NCBI RefSeq assembly: GCF_000764305.2
Contig: NW_025932782.1
Location: 35,173 to 99,172, forward strand
DNA from: Hyalella azteca
Lineage: Eukaryota; Arthropoda; Malacostraca; Amphipoda; Hyalellidae
Direction: 5' to 3'
Length of the DNA: 64,000 nucleotides
Numbering within the stretch: the first letter of the stretch is position 1; every line of letters begins with the position of its first letter. The notes beneath the pieces are model-generated. The model ran no database searches, was not told the origin of the DNA, and saw nothing but the letters and a program-made list of their open reading frames with translations. A program made the position numbers and the translations under genes. Below, piece after piece: positions 23,501 to 35,500 of the stretch.

Positions 23501-26500
23501 CACTAAAATTGAACATAACAACAATAATAAAAAATTACGCTCATTCTAAACCAAATAAAACCAAGCATAGTAGCATGTACCTCAAAAATAAAAAATTTAG
23601 ACTTTTCCGATATTTTGGCTTATTTTAAAGGTCCAAGAACTGCGCATTTAAAGAGCCCAAAAAAATTTTTGTGCGTTCATTTGTTCATTCACGACAGCTT
23701 TTGAAGCGAAAATATAAAAACCTATACCTTCACTGATCACAAATTTCAGCTTTTAACTCTCTTGAAAACTTGTAATTTTTATCTTAAAAATCTATCTCCT
23801 CCTATTATTTTCAAGCTATAGTATTGAGAGATATACCATTCGAATCGCAAAGACGTGATCTAGCGATTATCCGGTCACTTTTTCTGATTTCTTTTTTGTT
23901 TGGATTATATATTGAAAAAAATCGGGAGGAGGAGGGGACAAAATAAAAAAAAAAAAAACAGAAAAATCACAAAAAAGTTTTAAAAATGGAAAAAGTGATC
24001 ATATGATCGCTAGATATGGTCTTTACGAATCGAATGATATGTTTCTCGATGTTGTAGCACGTCAGTTCAATGAGGAGATACACCAGTAACCTCCTTTTTC
24101 AAAGTACCCTCCATTTTGCAATTTTCTATAAATTTCACGTTTTTTTTTAATTTTTTTCGAAAAATTTGCACGAACAAAAGTCTCAGATTTCTGTTTTACA
24201 TAGTTGTACCAAGTTCCAAAGTGATCTGTCCATATATAAAAAGTTTTTTATCCAGACGCTCCCGTTAAACTTCATTAGATTTCCAACAAATAAGCAAATG
24301 CAATTACGCAAATCATTCTTGAATTCATAAATACTGCGACTAAGTCAATAATTCATCAAGTGGTCTTCGTAAATGTGTGCTAAATAAGTTAAAGTAAGGA
24401 ATGCGTTGTATATAAGTTTGTATCCATTTTCTCCCTCAAGTTGCCTTGGTCTAAGTGTGACCCCGCATGGGCGAAGGAACCATGTCACGTGATAGGGGTG
24501 ACTACATCTTCATGCCGCGGCGCTAACAACACAGAAGCTTGCGCCTTTTCCGACCAATCTTCATCTACGCAATACTGGAGGTGAGACTGAATGCTTACAT
24601 TTTAACCATCTCTTTCCAGCCAGAGAAGATTAATTCGCATATTATTCTGGTTGCATTAGAACTAAATTTACATCAGGATCGATTATTTAATCATTCTAAA
24701 CTATAAATCCAAAATCTGCTGGTAGCTATTCAGTCATTGAGATGATGGATTAGCCGATTGGGGTCATTTCTTTCATGAGTGATGAGCTTGTATATGAAGT
24801 ATGGTTGTAACAATGAGACTATATGAAATTCATTTATATTGGAATGAAAAGTTATGACTTAATTAAGTTCCATGCCCATTCATACGGATAAAACTTTGAG
24901 CCACTTCACATAGAATAATGTAAATGTGTCGAACGATGACCCACTCAAGTCCTTTTCATTGGGGGCATGATCGAAACTTAGGGAAAATTCCACACTCATG
25001 CATCTGATGTTAATCAATAAATTTTCACAACTGTCTAACTCTTATCTCTAGTACGGCTCTATATCTCATGTGTTAATACACGGGGTTCCAGAAGGCAAGA
25101 AAGGATGATTTGAGTGTCACGCCATGTGAAGTGGACATACATACCTAACTTTAAAGGGTATAGTGTGGGGGTATCTCCGCGTCTACAATTCAATAACAAT
25201 GGACATTTTCACGATAGTACATCGTGTGTTCGTGTACCAAACGTTCATTGGAAGAAGCCGTTCTATCATTAATAAATAGACGTTTTGAAAATCATTTAAA
25301 TATTGGCCGTCATGATCATGTTCTGATGTTTAAACCAATAACGAAGTGGTTGAATAACTTGAACAAAATAGCTCTGTACGACCCGCAACCACACGAGAGG
25401 TGGTTGAACAGTACAGGCTCCCGTAAACATCAAATTTACGTCGAGCAATTAGAGCAAGCCCTCGACGTTCAGCCATTCAGCTTGCTCGTGGTTCCCACAT
25501 AATGGACCGATCAGTCCGCCGGGTTTTACATCGCACCCGAGGTAACATAAGCTTATAGCTGCCCAAAAATTACTGCCAAACGACTAAGGAAGACGAATAA
25601 GGATTGCATAAACAATGTAGGGTACTTTAATGGAGAATATTATTATTGTTACAAGTGACAGAGCTCTCTTTCATTTCGACAACATTCCCTTTCAAATCCA
25701 CAATAACTCCTGAACAACTGAAATGGCGTCTCTTGACGAGCAGACACCTCCATCCATTTTACCCTTCACTCCTCTGCCTGGTTATTCCTAAACTCTTTAT
25801 CCGCAACTCATAATTATGCTTACGTCACGTGGCGTAACACTCAAACCATCCATACCTTACTGCCAGACTCTGTACTAATCACTCTAATATAACTCTCTTA
25901 TCTCCGTAAAGCAATCACATATGCCGCAATCATTCATGTGGCTCTTCCATCTTTCTGCCCTGAATGCAGAATATAAATTTTAGGCTACTAATTGTTTGTA
26001 CCTGTGTTCTAGGTTTTGAACTGACGATGGAGCTGGACTCCGAAACGTTTTCGCTTATAAGAAATGGTGAACTTTTTGGCTATTTTCTTTACTTTTAAAT
26101 TCCTGGAATACAGACACGAGGTGTTGCGATTAGACTCGGAAGGCCTCGTGAACTTCGGAGAGTTGGGAGGCCTGATCCCCTCTCTTGTGTTGTGCCTCTT
26201 CGTGGGGTGGGTGATTACGTGCCTCTGCCTCATTAAGGGCATAAAGACTACGGGCAAAGTCGTCTACTTCACAGCAACCTTCCCCTTCTTCGTGCTACTT
26301 GTCCTCGTGGTTGCTGGAGCCTTGCTTCCAGGAGCATCGAAAGTCAGTGAATTTTTCCTGAAAGCACAAAAGTTTTTTATTCAGCACTATTTTCATTCCC
26401 TTCTGACCTTCGCGATGATTTTGTGCTTCAAACATCTTACAGTACGGCACCAAAAATCCCTGAAAGGTGAGGTCCAATACTCAGGAGCGGAATACATAGA

Positions 26501-29500
26501 TAACGAAATATATACAACATGATAATTCATGTTCTTTAACTTAATTTAGTTTTACAGAAATGGGAGCGCGGCCGTGAGTAACAAAATTGACTCGTAAACA
26601 GGCCCTGGGCCTAACGCCAACCATTAGCATGCAATATCTAACAGTAAATCCGCTTTGCACAACACAGCCACTGCTTCACAGCGCCGGAGCACAACTGGCC
26701 GGAGCGCAACAGGCCCTACCGCAACAGGCGGCGCAGGTTAGGTTAGGTTAGGTTAAGTTACGTTAGGAGTAGCAGTTTCGGTAGGGCCTGCTGCGCTCCG
26801 GCCTGTATGCGCTTCGGCCTGTGACTGAATGGCGCTGTTGTGGTGGGGGTTTTGTGTCAAAAGCCGTGAAGATGCTCGGCTGCGTTACGCTCGGGAAGGT
26901 ATATGAATCGCACTGTGGACTTGGGCTATGCTGACCTCTAGCTATCCACCCGCGTCAGTTAGCTTTTTCGAGGAATTTGACCGAATTTTCGACACTAGTT
27001 CACTTTCGGCCAGTTTTTTCAAATCACGCTGTGTAGTGTTAATGAAGTAACAGTGGAATACTTTGATAAATAGTATTCACAATTCTACTTCAACCAGCGC
27101 CAAATTCATCTCTGTACTCTGTAACTAACTAATTTCATCACAAAATTTCTGATTTAACGTCTAGTTTTTAAAGTGACAAAATATTATAAAGGTTGTGAAT
27201 TTTAGCTGTCGGATCTTTTTATCCCATCGAAACTTTTCGTGATGTCTGTTGATAGGGTCTCTTGTATCTGTTGGCAGGGTCTCATGTATCTGTTGACGGG
27301 GTCTCTTGTACCTGTTGACAGGGGCTCATGTATCTATTGACAGGGTCTCTTGTATCTGTTGACAGGGGCTCGTGTATCTGTTCGTGCCCAAGTGGGAGAA
27401 GCTACTGGATGTGAACGTGTGGAGGAAGGCACTAGAGCAAGTGGTCTATTCGCTCTCCATAGGTGGAGGCGGATTGGTTACTTTCGGCTCTTACAACGAT
27501 TTCAACACAAAGGTGACATTTTTAAAACTTTTTCTCGGACATGTTACAGCAATCAGTGACAGATTTTTATTTTTCAACCACCTTGGCCACGGTTCTCCAT
27601 GAATGTAACTCATGAATGCACTAACGTTTTACGTTCTTGAAAGTATTTCTATACATTAATAAGTAACGAGGCACATAGTCTGGGTGTAATGGGTGTAACT
27701 TCTGAAGTTAGTTTGAATACGAAACATTGGACATGCAAGCGTCATAATACTTGAAGTTTCATTTAATTGATACAATATCTTCATTCCAGAATCTTTTCTG
27801 TATGAGCAAATGGGGTCTCCAATTTGGCTTGATATACGCCACTTGTTTCAGGCATTTTTTGCTTACTCATTTCTATTTACCGCTAGTTTTCTTTCAGGTG
27901 CACATAGACGTCTTGATTTTATCGGTCTTGGATCTGATCGCGTCGCTGATGTGTGCCGTGACAATCTTCTCTGTGATGGGCGCCATGGCCTATGAGCTGG
28001 GCATCGAAGACGTCAGTAAAGTCGTCGCGTCTGGTGAGTGGTGACATCGATAACCTAAGCAAAATTGTAGTTCGATATTTTTGCACGCCGCTGGGTGGCC
28101 TGGGGGCGGGCTGGAGAGGACAGGGAGATGAGGTAGATTGGACAATGAGGGAAAGAAAAGCAAAAAGACCGCAGGTTGAACACTGAACAGGGCTTTTCAA
28201 AAGCGAGGAAATAGGAGGGTCCGCGATTAAGGACTGATTGTGGAAGAGATACCGTGTGGAATGTATGGGATCTTTATGCTCCGGTGCTCGGAGATGACCT
28301 CGTCTGAACTAGCAGCTTGCAAGGTTACAAACCCGACCGCAGCTGAGTTAGTTTAATTAATACTTTGAGTGCGCCATGACCAACCAGGGTTGCCAGATTG
28401 CCTAAAAAACGGCCAAGTCCACGGACAGAAAACGCCTATAATTCAATATATACAAGTAAATTTGTAGGTTCCAGTGTAAAAATTAAATTTTCATTTGTTT
28501 GTACTTTTTAAAATTTAATAAAGAAGTACCGTCATCATAAGTTTTATGCCGGACAACGCAATTAAAAAAATTGAATCATTGACTCAGTCCGGAAAAAAGA
28601 CCCTGCAACCCACCGGTGGGTCGTGTCGCACTCAACGTGCATGTTAAAGCGGTAGAGGTGAGAACATGCGACTTCCTTAAAAGTTCTCGGAGGTGTGGAG
28701 GCAGCCATGGCTCTGTTGTTATTGTTGATGTTGCTGTAGTTAGGAAGAAGATACTCCTGCGATTTGCTTCCGCTTGGGAGACAGCAGGCAAGCTGGCGTG
28801 CACCAGGAAATGAGCCACTATGAGACCAAAGCGGGATCGCAAGGTAGATTTCTCAGGTGCGTCACAACGAGTGCGTCAGCATAGTCGTCGCGTCTTGCAA
28901 AAGGAAGCTATGACAACGTCAGCAGAATTATCACGACCCGATGGTAATGCCATGCACAACGTCAGAAAAAACGTCGCGTTGGTGAGTGATGGCGTCGATG
29001 ACGTGAGCAGAGTCGTCGCCTCCGGTGAGTGGTGACATTTATGACGTTTATAATGCCGTTTTATTATCGTGTACCACGATGACCATTGATTTAAATCGTC
29101 ACGGGATAATTCTCATTGGTGACCATTCATACACTGCATCACATATCCATGTTCCCCGAAGGTCCGGGCTTGGCATTCGTCGCGTACCCTGAGGCGATCG
29201 CCCGTACCTTGCCAGTACCCCACGTCTGGTGCTTTCTGTTCTTCACCATGTTCTTCATTCTCGGCCTCAGCTCCTTGGTACATATAATTTGTTTTATATG
29301 CATTGTTTGTAAAGTGCATTGCCTGGAACGTACTTCGCTTGATATGTGCATTTCGTGATGATAAGCAGTTTTATATTTTCGTGCATTTACTGATAACTAC
29401 ATTGCTCAGTATTGCTACTTTTACATTTATATGCTAATGCATGGTATTACTACTAGCTATTCTTAGGAAGTTTATATCTACTTGGAAGTGGTATTCTAAT

Positions 29501-32500
29501 TCGCTTTCCCATTGGTACATGCTCCTTGTGAAAAGCGCTAAATCTGGTGAAATTGCCATAGGTTGTTGCTCTCTTTCTCGCGTCCTCACCTCGGCGCATT
29601 CTCCCATTAATATGATTTCCTCTGATACCCCTTGGCACGCTAGTCGCTCTCAGGTGCCCCTATCCCCTGCAGTTCGGAGGTATGGAGCTGCTGATGACGG
29701 CGCTGCTGGACGAGTTCCCGCAGTTGAGGCGCCGCAAGCCGGTGATTGTTGTGGGTCTCTGCGTCTTTCTCTTCTGCCTCGGCCTTCCCTCCTGCACTCC
29801 GGTACTATTGCACACAATAATAATCACTATTAAGCTATGATAACTTCAATAATGAAAGTTAAATGGCGAAGAAAGTTTTGTGAAAGCGCTTTTCATTCTC
29901 CGGGAGAGTACACAAATCAAGCTAAAATGAACAATAAAATAATTTTAAAAAACTACATGCAACTTTAATTAATTTTCAGTGACGCCATCTAAATAGAATC
30001 ATTTTCAAGCCAGTGCAGAAGTTGGTCAATACTTTCAATGTGTAGTGTTTTAACCAGTGCGTTGAAATGGGCTTTGACGGCATAGTAGTTGAAATGGGCA
30101 TTTAGTAGCTCTTATCTGGTACCGAAACCCCACTCACAGCCGCTTCTTGTGGCCCCGATTCACAGGCGCAAGACTTTAGACGGACTTGGCCAGCTCCAAT
30201 GAGATTCCTCTAATAAATTAGTTCGCCCGAATTCAAATCGTAAATAAGATAACATTCTGAATTTTTCATGGATTTCCAGTTACCCATTTGCAATCAATGC
30301 ACAGTGAACGAAATATAAAAACTTTGCGTTTATATATTATAAATATATTATATTTATATATTATATATTATCTATATTATATATAAATGTTTATATATTA
30401 TATTTATGTTTATATATTATAAATATATAAATGCGCATTCATTCATTGATCAACGTGTTCATGGATCAAGTAAGTTCTATACTTTAAAGATCTCTATCGG
30501 TTGTAAAACTTATCCTTGCTGATCAATATACCAGATATTTCTTGATCAGCTTCCTTGTTGAAGATTTTGTCTCCCAAAACTGGTTACAAACGGACATACC
30601 AAAATGGGGAGTGCAAATTCCTTTTATCAATAGTTACCATGAAGCCGAATTGAATAAATGAACAGGCACATACACCGTAAGTAATCAACAGGCACATACA
30701 CCGTAATTTGACATATGTCAACACTAAAACACTCTGGTAGTTTAGCATTTTTGTTGACTTTTACGACATAGAATGTCTTTACAGAAAGGCCAGTACATCA
30801 TCTACCTCATCGACGTCTTTAATTTCGGCATTGGCAGTTTACTGGCAGCCTTCATCACCTGCGTCACCGTCCACTGGGTGTTTGGTGTCAACAAGTGAGT
30901 CAAGGGAGAGATGTGAGTCAAAAGTGAATGAGGCGTGATATTCAATTCTGGCAGAAATAAGTCAAACGAGAGTGACGAGTCAGCTAGAGGAACAAGCATG
31001 AGTGTTGTATTAAATATAGTGAATCGAGCATGAGCGGTGAGCCAGCAAATGAATCAAATGTGAATGAAGAGTCTGAAAATTAATTAAACGTGAGTAATGA
31101 ATTCAAGCACGGAACATGCGTCAGAGGCATAAGGATGCGTAACACACTCCTTAAATTTTCTATACGATTTACATGAGCACAAGTGAGGGCAGGATTCGTC
31201 GACTAGTGATCAGTGAAGGATAATTACAAGTCTATAGTTATTTTAGAGGTGTCTTAATACTGTGTGTTACCTAAAGGTATAGAATGTCAACGTCTGTACA
31301 AAAGTGATCTGTTAATAGACGGCTATCACCTACGAGCGTCAGGGCAACCTTCCGTCTTTCAAGTAGGAGCGATAAGACGCGCTAGAGTTAAAACATCACT
31401 GGAGACAAATCCCATCCTCGTTTGAATCGTATATAATGTATATGCTTATATATGTCGTGCCAAAATTGCGGGATTGCTGATCTATCTGGGGTTAGGTAAG
31501 TCAGTCAAGTTTTTTTTATATTTAAGTAAAGGAGCTTGACTGAACTTGAACTAACCTTTCCTAACTCCAACTGTCGATTTATGTTCTAACTCTAACGTCC
31601 AATTGTCTGAATAAGCAACGAAGCGCTAATTATACAGATTCAGCAAACTGGCTGCCGTTTCCATAAAATCGGCATTTCCGCAATTTCAGCAAGACATACA
31701 TCTGGGCCAAAGAATCATTGCTCCTGGCAGAAGCGCGAGTAGTTAGTCAGGAAATGATTCAAGTGTAAGTTGTGCACCTGAAAGTGAACTGATTTAGAAA
31801 TAGTATTTAGATCAGAGCAGTCAGCAAGGGAATGAAGCGTGAATGAGCAAGTTAATCAAGCATAAATGGGACTTATCAAGTGAATCATAAGCAGGTTCAT
31901 CAAGTGGGTACAAATGTAATAAGTAAAGTGGGTGGGTGATAGTGGGTGATATGCCCGCATGTGGGTCAGTAGAATAGAATAGAAGTGTCGGCACTGAAGA
32001 AATAGGCCCATGGCCTGTTGCCGATTATTGAATTTTTCGTGACTTGATTCACACGGGATCCGGCCTTTGGAACCCGATCTTTCCATAACTGACGATTGAT
32101 TGAGATAGCTGCTGGACTTATTGCCTGGTCCGTAATTTGCTAGGCATTTTAAGACTGAACATATGCTCCTGCATAGCTTCGTCTGGACTTATTGCCTGGT
32201 CCGTAATTTGCTAGGCATTTTAAGACTGAACATATGCTCCTGCATAGCTTCGTCTGCATAGTCAGTTCTTGAAGGCGTTCATACTCGGAGCGTCAACGAT
32301 GCTATCAGGGCGGCTGTTAGTGGGTTATGAGTCATTAAGTGAGTGATGATCCAGGAAGTGAGTCGCGCGAACGGCGTACAATAACTGTACATATCACTGA
32401 ACTTGGTATTAGATGGCAGAATTTGCTTGTTTATACGCGTGCGATTAATGACCAGCGAAATCGTTGATTTAAATCATTAGAGAGTTGAACAATTCTTCAG

Positions 32501-35500
32501 AAGACGTTGGTAGATCGAAAGCCATGTTTCAGGAAGTAGTTTTAGTTTATTAACGACGTTTCGAAAGCAACATACATTCATTTTCAAGTTACAAGAAGTA
32601 TTAAATATTGAAATTTCGGCGAAAGTAGGTACACAATATGCGTAAATATTAAACAACTGTAAAATTTTGAACCAGAAAAATCACTCTGAAAACGATCTCA
32701 AAGTTCAGACCAATCCGGCAGTTAGAAGATATATAGCTGGAATCCAATCCGTAGAGATGAGGGGTTCAGCTAGCGTCGTTCGGTTGATGTCGGGCCACTG
32801 CTTGATGACGTGGGGCCTTCCAGCTCAATATGTGAGTGTTAGTCCAATCAGATCACCAAGCCGGTGTCTCAATAGCTACCTGCAAACTGGAGGGCAAGTG
32901 AACCACATGAGACAAGCTCAGAACCAGACCGTCACTCTGCTGGAGGAACCCATCAGCAACGTCATCAAGTAGTGACTCGACATCAACCGACCGACGATAG
33001 CTGAACCCCTCATATCTACGATTGGACACCAGCTATCTATCTCCTAACTGCCGGATTGGACTGAACTTTAAGATAGTCTTCAGAGTGATTTTCTGGTTCA
33101 AAATTTTACTGTTGTATCATATTTATGCATGTTTTGTACTTATTTATTGTTTTGTACTTATTTATGCCAAAAATTATATCGCTAAACATGCATAATTTCC
33201 TCCTTTCTCAGATACGACAAAATATGAATCCTATACTTGCAAAGATGACCTTTCAAAATTTTGTGATCAATAATTGGAAAAAATGCGAATATTTTCAGAT
33301 AGTGACTATATCTAGCAACAATAATATAATATCAAGTAATAATAATGCTATATTCTTATCAGTTTCAGTGACATGATCGAGTTCATGCTGGGCTTCCGTC
33401 CGTCGGTCCTCATGCGCGTTACCTGGGCCTGCATCGCTCCCGTCTTGCTGCTGGTGGGTGCCAACGATGGTAGTGGGAACCGAATAGGGGCAGTGGTGGT
33501 AGTAGTGGGTATAGTGGCGCTGGCGGTAATTGGAACATGGGTACTGGTGGGGTGGTAGTGGGTATAATTGTGGTGGCACTGGTGACAGTGAGTAAAGAGG
33601 TGCTGGTAATGTTGATAGTGGGTATAGTGGCGCTGTCACGGGTCTTTGTGGGAATGGTGGCACTGGTAGTTTTGAAAGTGGACATAGTGACACTGGCCCT
33701 GGTGGTAGTGGAATCTGAAGTAAGCGATGGTGGGAATAGAAACACCGGTAATAATTGTAATGGTAATAGTATCACTTGTTTGTGGAGTGCAGATAACATC
33801 ATCATATGCTGCATCTGGTGTTTGTGAGACCTAGATTCTCATGAAGAATCGAGGTTCGGAATCAAGAACTAAGGCCTTCCTTTAAATGAAATAATAATGT
33901 TTTTGAAATACCCTACCAAAAGATTGAACACGCTAATAATGATAGAAATAAACAAATTTGACTCGCGAAAATAATCAATATTACCGTCACGATACACTAC
34001 AATTGCATATTATCAGCCCTCTAGAAATACACCTCCATGACAAGATCATCAGTCTCAATACTGATTAAAACTCACTGCCAGTTGAGTTTATATCAAGGGT
34101 AATTGAAAGCAAAAACATCAAAACTGAAACATCCAAAAACCCAATGCGTTGCCACTTATAAATCATATGTACAGATATAGATTGAATCAGTTTCCTCTAT
34201 AGCTACACTTCCAGCTAACGTTATCCAAGTTCCACCTGCCGCAGATTGTTCCTTGATAACCTCAGCCCCTGCCGCTGATGGTTCCTTGATAACCTCAGCC
34301 CCTGCCGCTGATGGTTCCTTGATAACCTCAGCCCCTGCCGCAGATGGTTCCTTGATAACCTCAACCCCTGCCGCAGATGGTTCCTTGATAACCTCAGCCC
34401 CTGCCGCAGATGGTTCCTTGATAACCTCAGCCCCTGCCGCTGATGGTTCCTTGATAACCTCAGCCCCTGCCGCAGATGGTTCCTTGATAACCTCAGCCCC
34501 TGCCGAAGATGGTTCCTTGATAACCTCAGCCCCTGCCGCAGATGGTTCCTTGATAACCTCAGCCCCCCGCAGGCGGTGTTCGTGGGTTCCTTGCTGCAGT
34601 GGAGCTGGCCGCTGTACGCGGGCGTCGTCCAATATCCTGTGTGGGCGCTGCTGCTGGGCGCCGCCATGCCCCTCGTCACCCTCGCCCCTCTCGTCGTCGT
34701 CGCCCTTGTGCACGTCATCAAGCTCGTCAGGCGCGGGGTGAGCGTTAGAATGGGTTCTTTGAATGAGGGCCATGACTTGAATAGTTAAAATGGCTTTACT
34801 AGGTTAGGGTTATGACGAGGAAAAAGTGGTTAAAGTTCAGAGCACCAGGATTGGAGCAGAGTCGTGCGGGTTCGATCCCAGCTCTGTGCGCCAGTTTCTG
34901 GTTAGAATCGGCAAGGAGGCCGGGCGGTTAAGCAAAGTAATTTGGAAGCAGTGAGTTGCGAGTTCGAGCCCGCAACAAACTGTGGATGTTCTGCAATGTT
35001 AAGAATCGGCATCAGGTCTACGGCCTAATAAACGCTGAAACCGCTACATATTCACTAAAATAGGGGTTTTGACTGGCATGACTTCACGAGAACGATGTCA
35101 TGACTATAGTTGAGGTGATGACTGGAACAGCTGTAATGGAATAGGGTTCAGGATCTGAAGCCTAGGTGTAATTGATGGAAAAAGTGGGACGCGGAGAGAA
35201 ATCTGGGCGAAAGATCGAGCATGTATGCTGCTAGTTCGATGGTTTTTTAATTTCTTCTATCTTTTGCTTCTCCAACATTTAAATTGCGTTATGTTCAATC
35301 TCAGACTTTCGCTTCACATTGAATGACAAATGTTGTACTCGTCTGGTATCATTGACCAAATTTAAGTGTTCTCACAGAGAGATGCATGCACCTCTTAGGT
35401 AAGTTTTTTATGAAGTTTTTTCCGTGATCGAGATAAGGAGCCAAAGGTTCACAAAGATTAACAAGGATGATTCAGCTTGAAATTCATTGAAATGCTAATC

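Noticed and set aside
28101..28842. several open frames in SLC6-A intron 7
   Set aside because: No homology recognised. They overlap decayed exon-tail copies and have no coherent frame.
31690..31764. possible cassette exon between SLC6-A exons 10 and 11
   Set aside because: Has AG and gtaagt edges and an open frame, but exons 10 and 11 already join with correct family spacing, and no SLC6 insertion of this kind is known to me.
33295..33827. overlapping open frames of 96-132 codons on both strands
   Set aside because: Low-complexity products of the ggtggtagtggg array after exon 11.
34156..34773. 205-codon minus-strand frame with an 11-residue repeat, and + strand equivalents
   Set aside because: Produced by the 33-bp minisatellite, whose unit is a multiple of three, and by the antisense of exon 12.
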